Assembly (NCBI RefSeq): GCF_008153345.1
Contig: NZ_CP042818.1
Location: forward strand, 992,001-1,056,000
Reading direction: 5' to 3'
Source: Treponema phagedenis
GTDB lineage: Bacteria > Spirochaetota > Spirochaetia > Treponematales > Treponemataceae
DNA: 64,000 nt
Below, piece after piece: positions 17,431-25,225 of the stretch. A program made the translations under genes and the position numbers. Position 1 is the stretch's first letter. Each line of letters starts with the position of its first letter. Below the pieces are notes generated by a model. It did not search any database and was not told where the DNA came from. It saw only the letters and a list, made by a program, of their open reading frames with translations.

Positions 17431-19191
17431 ATGAAAAAAACAAAGGTTGTTTGTACAATCGGTCCCGCATCGGAATCCGAAGAGACGCTTAGAAAAATGT
17501 TTAAAGCGGGTTGTAATGTGTGCCGTCTTAACTTTTCACACGGTTCGCATGAAGAGCATCAAATAAAGATTGACAGAATTAAAAAGCTCCGCACGGAAAT
17601 GAATTTGCCTATTGCAATTATGCTTGATACAAAAGGTCCTGAAATTCGATTAAAAACATTTGCAAATGGACCTGTGGACTTAAAACAGAATCAACTGTTT
17701 ACGCTCACAACGCGCGATATAATTGGAGATGAGACAATATGCAGTATTACTTACGCAAATCTTCCGGCAGAATTGACTGCAGGAGATAGAATTTTAATTG
17801 ATGACGGTTTAGTAGAGATGAACGTGCTTAAAATAAAAGACGGCACCGACATTATCTGCACGGTTATCAACGATGGAGAAATCAGTAATCATAAAGGTTT
17901 GAATATGCCCGGAGTAAAAGTGCGATTGCCTTTTTTATCTGAAAAAGACATTTCCGACATTCGTTTTGGCGTCAAAAATCGAGTTGACTTCATTGCCGCC
18001 TCTTTTACTCGGACAGCGGATGATGTACTGGAAATACGGCGCGTGCTGGAAGAAGAAAACGGTAACGGAATTAATATCATTGCAAAAATAGAAAACCAGG
18101 AAGGGCTTGATAATATTGATAAAATATTGGAAGTTGCAGACGGCATTATGGTTGCACGCGGAGATCTTGGAATTGAAATTCCGCCGGAACAAATTCCTTT
18201 AGCACAAAAACGTCTTATTCAAAAAGCCAATATTGCGGGAAAACCGGTTATCACCGCTACGCAAATGCTTGAATCTATGACAAGAAATTTACGTCCCACG
18301 CGAGCGGAAGTTACCGATATTGCCAATGCAATTTTGGACGGCACTTCGGCAATCATGCTTTCAGGAGAAACCGCTGCAGGGCAGTATCCGGTGCAAGCGG
18401 TAAAAATGATGTATTCAATTGCGGAAACTACCGAAGCTTCATTAGACTACGAAAAGCTCCTTTTGAACAGTTTTTCAAAACACGCGCTTACCACCACCAA
18501 TGCTATTGCGCGGGCTACCTGTTCGACCGCCTTGGACTTGGAAGCGCATGCAATTATTGCCGCAACCTCATCGGGCGACACCGCACGGGCAATTTCTAAA
18601 TTCAAGCCCAAAGCACCGATCATTGCGGTTACCTATTCGGAAGAGGTAATGCAGCGCCTTTCGCTCAACTGGGGGGTATATCCGCTTCTTACAGAAAAAT
18701 TTACTTCTACTGATGAACTTTTTGAAAGTTGTATAAAAAAAGCGAAAGATGCGGGCTTCTTAACAGACGGAGATCTTGCCATCCTTACCGCCGGAATTCC
18801 GATCGGTTTGGCGGGCTCTACCAATATTCTTAAAATTGAAACCGTAGGAAAAATTCTTTTGAAAGGGAAGGGTGCAGGATTAAAAAAAATTATAACCGGC
18901 AGAGTCTGTATTGCCAAAGATTCTAAACAACTGCTGGCAGACTTTAAAGACGGAGATATTATTGTTGCAAAAGAAACAACTGATGAGATAAATCTTGTCA
19001 TTGATCGGGCTTCCGCGATTATTACCGAAAACGGAAATCTTGCAGGTCATGCGGCAATTATGGGGATGCTGCTTGCAAAACCGACCGTCATTGATGCAAA
19101 GAATGCTTGCGATATTCTTACAAACGGAGAAATTATCACTCTCAACGGGAGCACCGGAGTTGTGTTAAAAGGTATTGCGAAAATGTACTAA
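17431..19191 (+). CDS. pyk: Pyruvate kinase with C-terminal phosphohistidine domain
   Basis: Glycolytic enzyme that makes ATP and pyruvate from phosphoenolpyruvate and ADP. 586 residues: barrel with KTKVVCTIGPAS, LNFSHGSHEEH, the signature LDTKGPEIR, ARGDLGIEIP and TATQMLESM; then the C-terminal alpha/beta domain. Residues about 490-586 form an extra PEP-utiliser mobile-like domain with ITENGNLAGHAAIMGML (the swivelling His), as in Bacillus-type enzymes. The start has AGGAG 8 bases upstream. Alone in its transcript, with a terminator 180 bases downstream at 19374-19410. Together with PPi-phosphofructokinase in this window it fits a fermenting organism. Confidence 0.95.
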   Translation: MKKTKVVCTIGPASESEETLRKMFKAGCNVCRLNFSHGSHEEHQIKIDRIKKLRTEMNLPIAIMLDTKGPEIRLKTFANGPVDLKQNQLFTLTTRDIIGDETICSITYANLPAELTAGDRILIDDGLVEMNVLKIKDGTDIICTVINDGEISNHKGLNMPGVKVRLPFLSEKDISDIRFGVKNRVDFIAASFTRTADDVLEIRRVLEEENGNGINIIAKIENQEGLDNIDKILEVADGIMVARGDLGIEIPPEQIPLAQKRLIQKANIAGKPVITATQMLESMTRNLRPTRAEVTDIANAILDGTSAIMLSGETAAGQYPVQAVKMMYSIAETTEASLDYEKLLLNSFSKHALTTTNAIARATCSTALDLEAHAIIAATSSGDTARAISKFKPKAPIIAVTYSEEVMQRLSLNWGVYPLLTEKFTSTDELFESCIKKAKDAGFLTDGDLAILTAGIPIGLAGSTNILKIETVGKILLKGKGAGLKKIITGRVCIAKDSKQLLADFKDGDIIVAKETTDEINLVIDRASAIITENGNLAGHAAIMGMLLAKPTVIDAKNACDILTNGEIITLNGSTGVVLKGIAKMY

Positions 19192-19373
19192 TATCAGCAA
19201 TACCCGCTTGCGAGTTCAGCATTTTTATGGTGAACCGCCGCAGCTGGTGCCGAGTTCATGCAGAAACGACGATTTAAACGCATAAACTTTTTCACCGGTT
19301 TTTAAAACTCACGGAGTTATTTTGATAATGTAGCCTATGTATGTAGGAGCAAATTGCGTTAGCGAACGAAGAT

Positions 19374-19410
19374 GGTTTTGCACTTTTTCAAGTGCGAAAC
19401 CGTTTTTTTT
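19374..19410 (+). terminator. Strong intrinsic terminator downstream of pyk
   Basis: Hairpin GGTTTTGCACTT (19374-19385), loop TTTC, AAGTGCGAAACC (19390-19401), then G and eight T. It is the best terminator after pyk, though 183 bases past the stop; the bases between hold no gene. Confidence 0.82.
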
Positions 19411-19433
19411 GAATGCCAAGAGAGCACTAAACG

Positions 19434-19933
19434 AGTGTAGCGTTTTTTTAATAACTCGATCCGCTTTTAATGCATCTTACAAGAATCAAGACAATTTTAT
19501 AAACAAGAGTCAGACACAACGGTTTAGTTTTTGCCGTCCGTGGCAAAAACTAAACTGCGAGTTTTAAAGCTTTGCAAACAGTCTTGCTTTAAAACATCGC
19601 TTCTGTTTGGAACCACCGCCGTCCATGGCGGTTCTGATTTTGACTTCCGTGTCAAAATGAAACCTTGTGAGTTTGAAAACTTCGATTTAAAATTTGTTGT
19701 AGGAGTTTTCAAACATCGCTTCTGCATGGAACTACGGGCGTCCGTGCCCGTTCTGAGTTTTGACGTCCTTGTCAAAATTAGGTCTGCAAGTTTTAAAGCT
19801 TTACAAATAGTCTTGCTTTAAAACATCGTTTAGAATTTAGCAACGGTGAGTAATTTACCATAGTAATGTTTAATTCGGTAAGCTTTATTGTCGATACATT
19901 CTCGAATATGACTTAATTACAAAGCATTATACA
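19434..19933 (-). repeat. Dispersed hairpin repeat, copy B (full, longest)
   Basis: 500-bp copy with its tail at the left (AGTGTAGCGTTTTTTT, 19434-19449) and its head at the right (ACAAAGCATTATAC, to 19933). It carries five hairpin modules of the common-loop type: 19522-19555, 19616-19631, 19637-19658, 19734-19751 and 19758-19777. Hairpins of the second type (GTTTTAAAGC with GCTTTAAAAC, 19561-19595) alternate with them. Reading frames seen here on both strands are products of the palindromes and not genes. Confidence 0.8.
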
Positions 19934-19975
19934 GAGGACATTTTTATAGTGGCTTGATAATTGGAGATTACTCTC

Positions 19976-20004
19976 TTGAAGTAATTTTTTATTCGTGTTA
20001 TATT
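19976..20004 (+). promoter_or_regulatory. Promoter of the MATE exporter leader
   Basis: TTGAAG at 19976-19981 and TATATT at 19999-20004 with a 17-base spacer; start point about 20011. It directs an RNA that meets the terminator hairpin at 20041-20090 before the MATE gene. Confidence 0.6.
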
Positions 20005-20040
20005 AGCGGAAATTATTACGGCAGAACTGCCACCGGGTAG

Positions 20041-20090
20041 AAGTGCAAGATTTCGTTAGGTCATTGAAGAAATCTTTGCACTTTTTTTTT
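20041..20090 (+). terminator. Leader terminator/attenuator upstream of the MATE gene
   Basis: AAGTGCAAGATTTC (20041-20054) pairs with GAAATCTTTGCACTT (ends about 20083), one bulge, followed by an uninterrupted run of T to 20090. Because it lies between the promoter and the gene's start, it would act as an attenuator. The leader from ~20011 holds GGCAGAACTGCC (a GGCAG/CTGCC mini-hairpin) followed by ACCGGG. I could not match it to a known riboswitch class. Confidence 0.65.
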
Positions 20091-20103
20091 GCTGTAAAAA
20101 AAT

Positions 20104-21519
20104 TTGATAAAGATAAAGCAGTTTTTGGAAGATGATCCTTCCGGTTTATCAATGAGGCTCGGTTTTAAAATCAATTGCGGAAATACTATTGATTTAAAGA
20201 GTTTGGCAGAGGGGGATATGTTAAAAACATTTTTTAAGTACACAATTTTGAGTATTTTGAGGATGGTGGGCATAAGTGCGTTTGTGTTTGCGGATACCTA
20301 TTTTGTATCAAAAGCATTCGGTGCGATAGGACTTGCAGCACTTAATATTTCAATTCCGATTGTAAATATTGTCAACGGAGTTGCTTTGATGATTAGTATT
20401 GGCGGAGGAAGTGCGTTTTCTATTTTGCGGGCTCAACAGGATATTGAAGGTGCCAATAAAATATTTTCACTCACTGTCAATACAGCCTTGGTAATCGGAA
20501 TTGTATTTATGAGTATTGGGATTTTATTTTCTGAAAACCTTGCAAAAATTTTTGGTGCTGATACTGATACGCTCGCGATGAGCCTTACGTATATCCGGAC
20601 AATTTTACTTTGCGCTCCGGTAAATATGATAAACAGTATTCTAATTTCTTTTTCAAGAAACGACCATAAACCTGCTCTTGCCATGGTTGGAGTTATGGCA
20701 GGCGGGCTTACCAATATTTTATTTGACTATCTTTTAATGTTTCCGCTGCAAATGGGAATGTTCGGCGCAGCTATTGCAACCGGCCTTTCTCCTCTTGTCG
20801 GAATAGCTATTATACTGTTAAATAGATTTAAAGATACCAGCAATTATCGCTATATAAAAACCGCGGAGGTTAAACCGCTTGGAAGAATTATAAAACTCGG
20901 TACACCCTCATTTATTACGGAGCTGAGCGGTGCTTTTGTTTTGATACTCTTTAATCTTATAATTCTCAGCATAAGCGGGAATATCGGTGTTGCAAGTTAC
21001 GGTATTATTGCCAACATCTCATTTATTGTAATTGCAATTTTTACAGGACTCGGGCAAGGCCTTCAGCCGATTGCTTCAGCAGCGTATGGCGTAAAAGATA
21101 TGTTTCGTTTACAGCAATATTTGAAATTCGGCATCATAGCTGCCCTTTTTATCTCTGCGATTATGTACGCCGTTCTTTTTATGTTCACAAAAGATGTTGT
21201 CACAATTTTTAATGCAGAAAAACTAATCGAGCTTGAACAAATTGCATCCAGGGGAATCAGAATATATTTTTTAGGTTTCTTTTTTGCCGGAATGAATATT
21301 GTTGTCTTATTATATCAAGCGGCAATTGAGCGGGTGCACTCATCGTTTTTAATTTCTACGTTACGCGGCTTTGTAGTAATCTTTTTCGTTGTCCTTCTGA
21401 CCAGTAAGCTATGGCAGCTTGATGGTGTGTGGATAAGTTTTGTTATTACCGAAGGAATTGTTTTTATTACCTCATTGATTATATTGCAAGTTGAAAAAAG
21501 AAACATAGAAAGAGCATAA
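20104..21519 (+). CDS. MATE family exporter
   Basis: A 12-helix drug or metabolite exporter of the multidrug and toxic compound extrusion family, driven by Na+ or H+. Core marks: FVFADTYFVSKAFGAIGLAA, IGGGSAFSILRAQQ (family G-G-G/A-S-A-F), FDYLLMFPLQMGMFGAAIAT in the first half, and GLGQGLQPIASAAYG in the second. The start is uncertain: TTG 20104 is given, ATG 20152 and ATG 20218 (GAGGGGG just upstream, but losing the LAEGD segment) are alternatives. It is likely controlled by the leader terminator at 20041-20090. Substrate unknown. Confidence 0.85.
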   Translation: MIKIKQFLEDDPSGLSMRLGFKINCGNTIDLKSLAEGDMLKTFFKYTILSILRMVGISAFVFADTYFVSKAFGAIGLAALNISIPIVNIVNGVALMISIGGGSAFSILRAQQDIEGANKIFSLTVNTALVIGIVFMSIGILFSENLAKIFGADTDTLAMSLTYIRTILLCAPVNMINSILISFSRNDHKPALAMVGVMAGGLTNILFDYLLMFPLQMGMFGAAIATGLSPLVGIAIILLNRFKDTSNYRYIKTAEVKPLGRIIKLGTPSFITELSGAFVLILFNLIILSISGNIGVASYGIIANISFIVIAIFTGLGQGLQPIASAAYGVKDMFRLQQYLKFGIIAALFISAIMYAVLFMFTKDVVTIFNAEKLIELEQIASRGIRIYFLGFFFAGMNIVVLLYQAAIERVHSSFLISTLRGFVVIFFVVLLTSKLWQLDGVWISFVITEGIVFITSLIILQVEKRNIERA

Positions 21520-21762
21520 AGAAAAATTGGTTAAAAATTTTTAAACCTATTGTAAAAATGATCTTTATGAATAAGTTTATCATTGAACTTGACAATGTTT
21601 ACAAAGCAAGGATGAACGGTCGGGATAATAACTTCTGAAGAGTAAAATAAAAAGCTGTGATTATACGGTGGAGTATTGTTCCGCAATCAATTTAAATTTA
21701 TATCCGATCTGAGTATCAATAATGCCGATGTGCCGGATGGCAGATTTTGCAATCATTAAATA
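21520..21762. other. Intergenic region with possible gene remnants
   Basis: No full gene. Two short protein-like frames can be read: a plus-strand 23-codon frame starting MNKFIIELDNVYKARM at about 21569, and a minus-strand 31-codon frame 21756-21661 (ends KFKLIAEQYSTV). Both could be remnants or chance; I do not call them genes. Confidence 0.3.
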
Positions 21763-21892
21763 ACACAAAATTATAAAATTGAAGCTTTTAAACTCGCAGC
21801 TGTGATTTAATAAAAATACTAAAAATCACAGCGAGGCGGTGGTTCCAAGCAGACAGGTTAGTTTTTGCCACAGACGGCAAAAACTGAACTTA
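21763..21892 (+). repeat. Dispersed hairpin repeat, copy C (partial)
   Basis: Fragment without ends. It has ATTGAAGCTTTTAAACTCG as in the other copies, the CTGTGATTT/AAATCACAG hairpin, and a common-loop hairpin GTTTTTGCC-ACAGAC-GGCAAAAAC at 21861-21884. Confidence 0.65.
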
Positions 21893-21911
21893 CCCCAAAA
21901 ATTGGAGAGGT

Positions 21912-21941
21912 GGCGGGTAAGTTTTTTAAAACTTGCCCGCC
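21912..21941. terminator. Strong hairpin, possible terminator
   Basis: GGCGGGTAAGTTT pairs with AAACTTGCCCGCC, almost a continuous palindrome (21912-21941). It lies 3' of the minus-strand operon and after the MATE gene, so it could stop either transcript, but it has no separate T-tract. Confidence 0.5.
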
Positions 21942-21990
21942 GGTACCGTGCTCATAATTTCTGCGGCATAATACCGTCAGACTCGGAAAA

Positions 21991-22071
21991 CCCGGCGGTT
22001 TGTAGGTGCTGAGTTCCGGCTACCGAAGAGTAAAACCGGACTTTGCGTATACGCTTCAAACCGCAACGCCC
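21991..22071 (-). repeat. Second repeat family, copy 1
   Basis: About 80 bp with nested pairing: CGGCGGTTTG with CAAACCGC outside and CCGG arms inside. A related copy is at 49291-49367. Both lie just 3' of a minus-strand gene (15 bases from the stop here), so a terminator or mRNA 3'-end role is possible. Confidence 0.5.
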
Positions 22072-22085
22072 TAAAAATAAATTTT

Positions 22086-23318
22086 TCAGTATTCGTACAC
22101 CAGATAGGCGGAGACAAGCCAGTGGTTATATTTGTCTTCGTAAAGGGGCTGAGCTCCCGGAATGGAAACCGAGAGCTTGTGCTGCCCAGAGTCTATGTTC
22201 AGCGGAATAATAACGGGCGGGACATCGCTTCCCGGACACCAGTTTGAGCGGGAAAGATCGGAAGAGGCAAGCGGTTCTTCAATTTCTTTTTCTATGCGCT
22301 GCCCCGACTCGCTGAACACCTTTGCGGTGCGCTTTTGCATCCACACTCCCGATGAGGGATTAAAGCGGCGATAGGCGGCACAGTAATTTTTCCATGGTGT
22401 AAACCGGTGCACTTCTTTCTCATCGATTGAGATACTATTTTCCCGCTTAACAAATTCATCTCCGCCCGAATGTCCGCCATGTCCTGTTGTAATGTAATGA
22501 AGACGAACGTTCTTCGCTCCTCTCGGAATGGTAAAGGGTACGCTCACCGTTTTTCTGCAAAAGATGTCGGGGATTTTTTGTCCCAAATAATACACCGTAT
22601 TCATAAGCGGCAGCACTTTTTCATTTCGGATAGTATCGCCGGCTGCGGTGCTTTCCGTGATGTTTATATCAGCGGAAACCTTATAGCCTTCCTTTGTCCA
22701 AGTATCAACCCAAATGCCGATGTAGGTTTCGCCTTTTAGCAAAGAATATAATTGCGTAATGTCTTCAGACCATTCAACCTGTTCTTCCCAGCTGTCTACA
22801 TACACCGGTTTGTTTGTTGTATCATTACTGAAAAAGCCGACACCGAAGGGCGTCATAAACCGCATTGCTTCCACAACGGGCAGATAGTCTTTTCCGGGAA
22901 CAATGCCGACAAAGTTTTCATATTTTTCAGAATCAATTTCGGGAAAGCTATGCTGCTCTTTTGCAATCGTCAAAAAGTTAATAAGCGAATCTTTTGGAAT
23001 AATAAAACAGGAACCGCTTTTATCCCAAGGGTCTCCCGCCGATTTTAATTTAATCGTAAGCGTAACCGAAACATTCCGCTCATATTCGGGTACATTTATT
23101 TTTTTTAAAATGATTCTGCCGTTTCCGAGCTTAATCAAAGAATCTTTTTCATAACAGCCGTTCGGCACAATATCGGGATTAAAAAAAACAGGTTCCCAAT
23201 CAAAAATTGTCATAACAGTACTTCCTTTTGAAACGGCAAAAGCCGATTGTTTGTTTTTTGGGGTGCAATTTACTAAAAGAAAAAACACCGCAATCAAAGT
23301 AAAAATTTTTTTCATCAT
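22086..23318 (-). CDS. PNGase F-like lipoprotein (peptide-N-glycosidase family)
   Basis: A 410-residue lipoprotein: signal peptide with lipobox LLVNC (Cys18). The body matches Elizabethkingia PNGase F as I recall it: GDPWDKSG ~ CDEWDRYA, MRFMTPFGVG ~ RFITPYWVG, DITQLYSLLKGETYIGIWVDTW ~ the DVTDFKSLLSGNTELK block, and SNWCPGSDVP ~ GWCPGMAVP. Catalytic Asp60 and Glu206 align with Asp99 and Glu288; Glu118 is replaced by Asp205. The enzyme would cut N-glycans from asparagine of glycoproteins outside the cell. It is last in the operon of sugar ABC transporter genes, 4 bases after a permease stop. Alternative: a related sugar-binding fold without activity. The family call is fairly sure, the activity less so. 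Confidence 0.78.
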   Translation of the reverse strand: MMKKIFTLIAVFFLLVNCTPKNKQSAFAVSKGSTVMTIFDWEPVFFNPDIVPNGCYEKDSLIKLGNGRIILKKINVPEYERNVSVTLTIKLKSAGDPWDKSGSCFIIPKDSLINFLTIAKEQHSFPEIDSEKYENFVGIVPGKDYLPVVEAMRFMTPFGVGFFSNDTTNKPVYVDSWEEQVEWSEDITQLYSLLKGETYIGIWVDTWTKEGYKVSADINITESTAAGDTIRNEKVLPLMNTVYYLGQKIPDIFCRKTVSVPFTIPRGAKNVRLHYITTGHGGHSGGDEFVKRENSISIDEKEVHRFTPWKNYCAAYRRFNPSSGVWMQKRTAKVFSESGQRIEKEIEEPLASSDLSRSNWCPGSDVPPVIIPLNIDSGQHKLSVSIPGAQPLYEDKYNHWLVSAYLVYEY

Positions 23319-23322
23319 ACTC

Positions 23323-24321
23323 CTAACCTACCAACCCGGAGCGTTCAACTCCTTGTACAAATTTCTTTTGTATAATTAAAAAGAAAATAATCAACGGTAA
23401 AAATACCAGCAGCGCAGCCACCCGTGAGATTGCATCTTCATACACGGGATTTTTTAATAAGAATGCAAAATTCGGCGGGATTTGCGTACTGATCGCTGCA
23501 ATTGCTTCATCAATCGAGGCGGCAGCTTTGGTAAAGGCTAACATTAAATGATTGGTATTCCGTTGGTCAAACAGCTTGATAAAATATGCATCATTCCAAT
23601 TCCATGCAAAGGACAGTACGCAGACTGTCAGGATTGCCGTTACCGAAGAAGGAATAACAATCTTGGTAAATGTTTGTATAAAACCTGCTCCGTCAATATA
23701 CGCAGCTTCTTCCAGAGCTTTTGGTAAGCCGCGAAACGATTGCCTGAAAATATATACGAATAAGCCGCCTTTTAATCCCATGCCGAACGCCGCCATAATA
23801 TAAATGGAAGTAGAAGAGTTTAAAAGGTTCAAAGGTGCTCCGGTAATAAGCCGAAATATTCCGAGAATATCAAACTCTTTAAAATACAGATACTGCGGAA
23901 GCATAAATATTTTTACCGGTACAATGATTGTCAGCAGCACACAGACAAAGAAAAAGTCTCTAAACCGAAAATGTAATCGTGCAAAAGAATACCCCGCCAT
24001 TGCAGCGCAGACTGTTTGCAGTACGGTAATAATTGCGGTGTGTAAAATTGTATACGGCAATGAGGTTTTATAATGCAGCACCAAATAGGCAACATACCAG
24101 TTTTCGACAGACAATCGTGTCGGCACCCATACCGCGGTTGATAACCCTAAGTCTAAAGGATACGTAAAGGCTACTACTATATTTTTTAACAGCGGCGCTA
24201 AGATTAAATAGCAGAGACAAATAATTAAGACAGTTCTGATGAGTGTAACAAAAAAATTATTTATTCTTTTTTTAAGTACAAACGGATTGATTTTTTTTGT
24301 AAAAATATTTTTGTCATTCAT
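23323..24321 (-). CDS. Sugar ABC transporter permease, MalG type (second pair)
   Basis: A 332-residue inner-membrane protein with six helices. The EAA loop that contacts the ATPase is visible: LPKALEEAAYIDGAGFIQTF, with the C-terminal FLPLIIFFLIIQKKFVQGV typical of carbohydrate permeases. The N-terminal 30 residues are positively charged. It overlaps the upstream MalF-type gene by 8 bases and precedes the PNGase F-like gene. The partner ATPase is not in the window. Confidence 0.9.
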   Translation of the reverse strand: MNDKNIFTKKINPFVLKKRINNFFVTLIRTVLIICLCYLILAPLLKNIVVAFTYPLDLGLSTAVWVPTRLSVENWYVAYLVLHYKTSLPYTILHTAIITVLQTVCAAMAGYSFARLHFRFRDFFFVCVLLTIIVPVKIFMLPQYLYFKEFDILGIFRLITGAPLNLLNSSTSIYIMAAFGMGLKGGLFVYIFRQSFRGLPKALEEAAYIDGAGFIQTFTKIVIPSSVTAILTVCVLSFAWNWNDAYFIKLFDQRNTNHLMLAFTKAAASIDEAIAAISTQIPPNFAFLLKNPVYEDAISRVAALLVFLPLIIFFLIIQKKFVQGVERSGLVG

Positions 24322-25225
24322 AATAGAACACCCTTTTGCGTAATAAAAAAATAGTGAGGCTTACAATAACAACCACCGTTATCAAATACACGGCGCTCAT
24401 CGCCGCACTTAAACCGTATTTTGATTGCCCGAATGCAAGTGTGTAAAATCGATCCATCAGTTCGGAGCGCATAAACAGGTCTGCAAGCGTATACACTGTG
24501 CAGGTAAGAATCATCGGAGAAACCATCGCAATTGTTATTTTCCAAAATGTTTCATAGCCGGTAGCACCTTCTATTTCCGCAACCTCATAGAGTGCGGGCG
24601 GGATGCTTTGCAAAGCGGAAAGAAAAATCAGTATTTGTATTCCGCTTAATGAAACAATCTCAAAAATATCTCCAACCGCTTTTAAGATGTACCGCAAAAA
24701 CGGAGCACCCGCTTCAAAACTTGAAAATATATTGACAAGAATTTGCAGATTATATATTTGTTCTCCTTGATCAAGATTCCCAAGCTGCAATGCGGAAGTG
24801 TCGGCAATGCGCTGTGAGAAAAGCCCCGCAGCTAATACAATCGGAATTAAAAATATTGCACGCACAATTGAGCGTCCGAAAAAATGTTTGTTTAATAAGA
24901 CCGCACAGAGTAACGAAAACAAAATAACTAATGGAGTCATTGCTAAAACCTGTAAAAGGGTTGCAGCCAATTCCTTATTAAAAGTAGGGTCAACACCGAA
25001 GGCATAAAAATAATTTTTTAATCCCAGAAAAGTCATATCAAGACCGCCGAGGGGTTTTATGCTCACTTCATGGAAACTATAGATAAACACTTGTACAAGA
25101 GGAACTACAAAAAATAAGAAAAATCCGAGAAGCCACGGCAATAAAAACATAAATCCCCAAAACGCGGTTTTTTTCTTAAATGAGAGTTTATCATACCATG
25201 AACGTTTTTTTATTTTTTCCGTCAT
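24314..25225 (-). CDS. Sugar ABC transporter permease, MalF type (second pair)
   Basis: A 303-residue permease with six helices (GFMFLLPWLLGFFLFFVVPL at the start) and an EAA loop ALYEVAEIEGATGYETFWKI. It forms the heterodimer with the MalG-type permease just downstream. The start overlaps the DUF5696 stop by ATGA, and its own end overlaps the next gene by 8 bases, so translation is coupled. Confidence 0.9.
   Translation of the reverse strand: MTEKIKKRSWYDKLSFKKKTAFWGFMFLLPWLLGFFLFFVVPLVQVFIYSFHEVSIKPLGGLDMTFLGLKNYFYAFGVDPTFNKELAATLLQVLAMTPLVILFSLLCAVLLNKHFFGRSIVRAIFLIPIVLAAGLFSQRIADTSALQLGNLDQGEQIYNLQILVNIFSSFEAGAPFLRYILKAVGDIFEIVSLSGIQILIFLSALQSIPPALYEVAEIEGATGYETFWKITIAMVSPMILTCTVYTLADLFMRSELMDRFYTLAFGQSKYGLSAAMSAVYLITVVVIVSLTIFLLRKRVFYYE

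Noticed and set aside
19524-19821. Overlapping + and - strand frames in repeat B (83-96 codons)
   Set aside because: They run through palindromic modules, their two strands read similarly, and none has a ribosome site or a known domain. They are artefacts of the repeat.
19434-19933. CRISPR array or integron attC sites for the repeats
   Set aside because: Spacing of modules is irregular, the repeats are hairpins with a common loop and not direct repeats separated by unique spacers, and attC-type core sites with GTTRRRY are not evident.
20005-20103. Guanidine, fluoride or preQ1 riboswitch in the MATE leader
   Set aside because: I compared the leader with the consensus shapes I remember; the sequence blocks are missing. 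I report only an unidentified leader.
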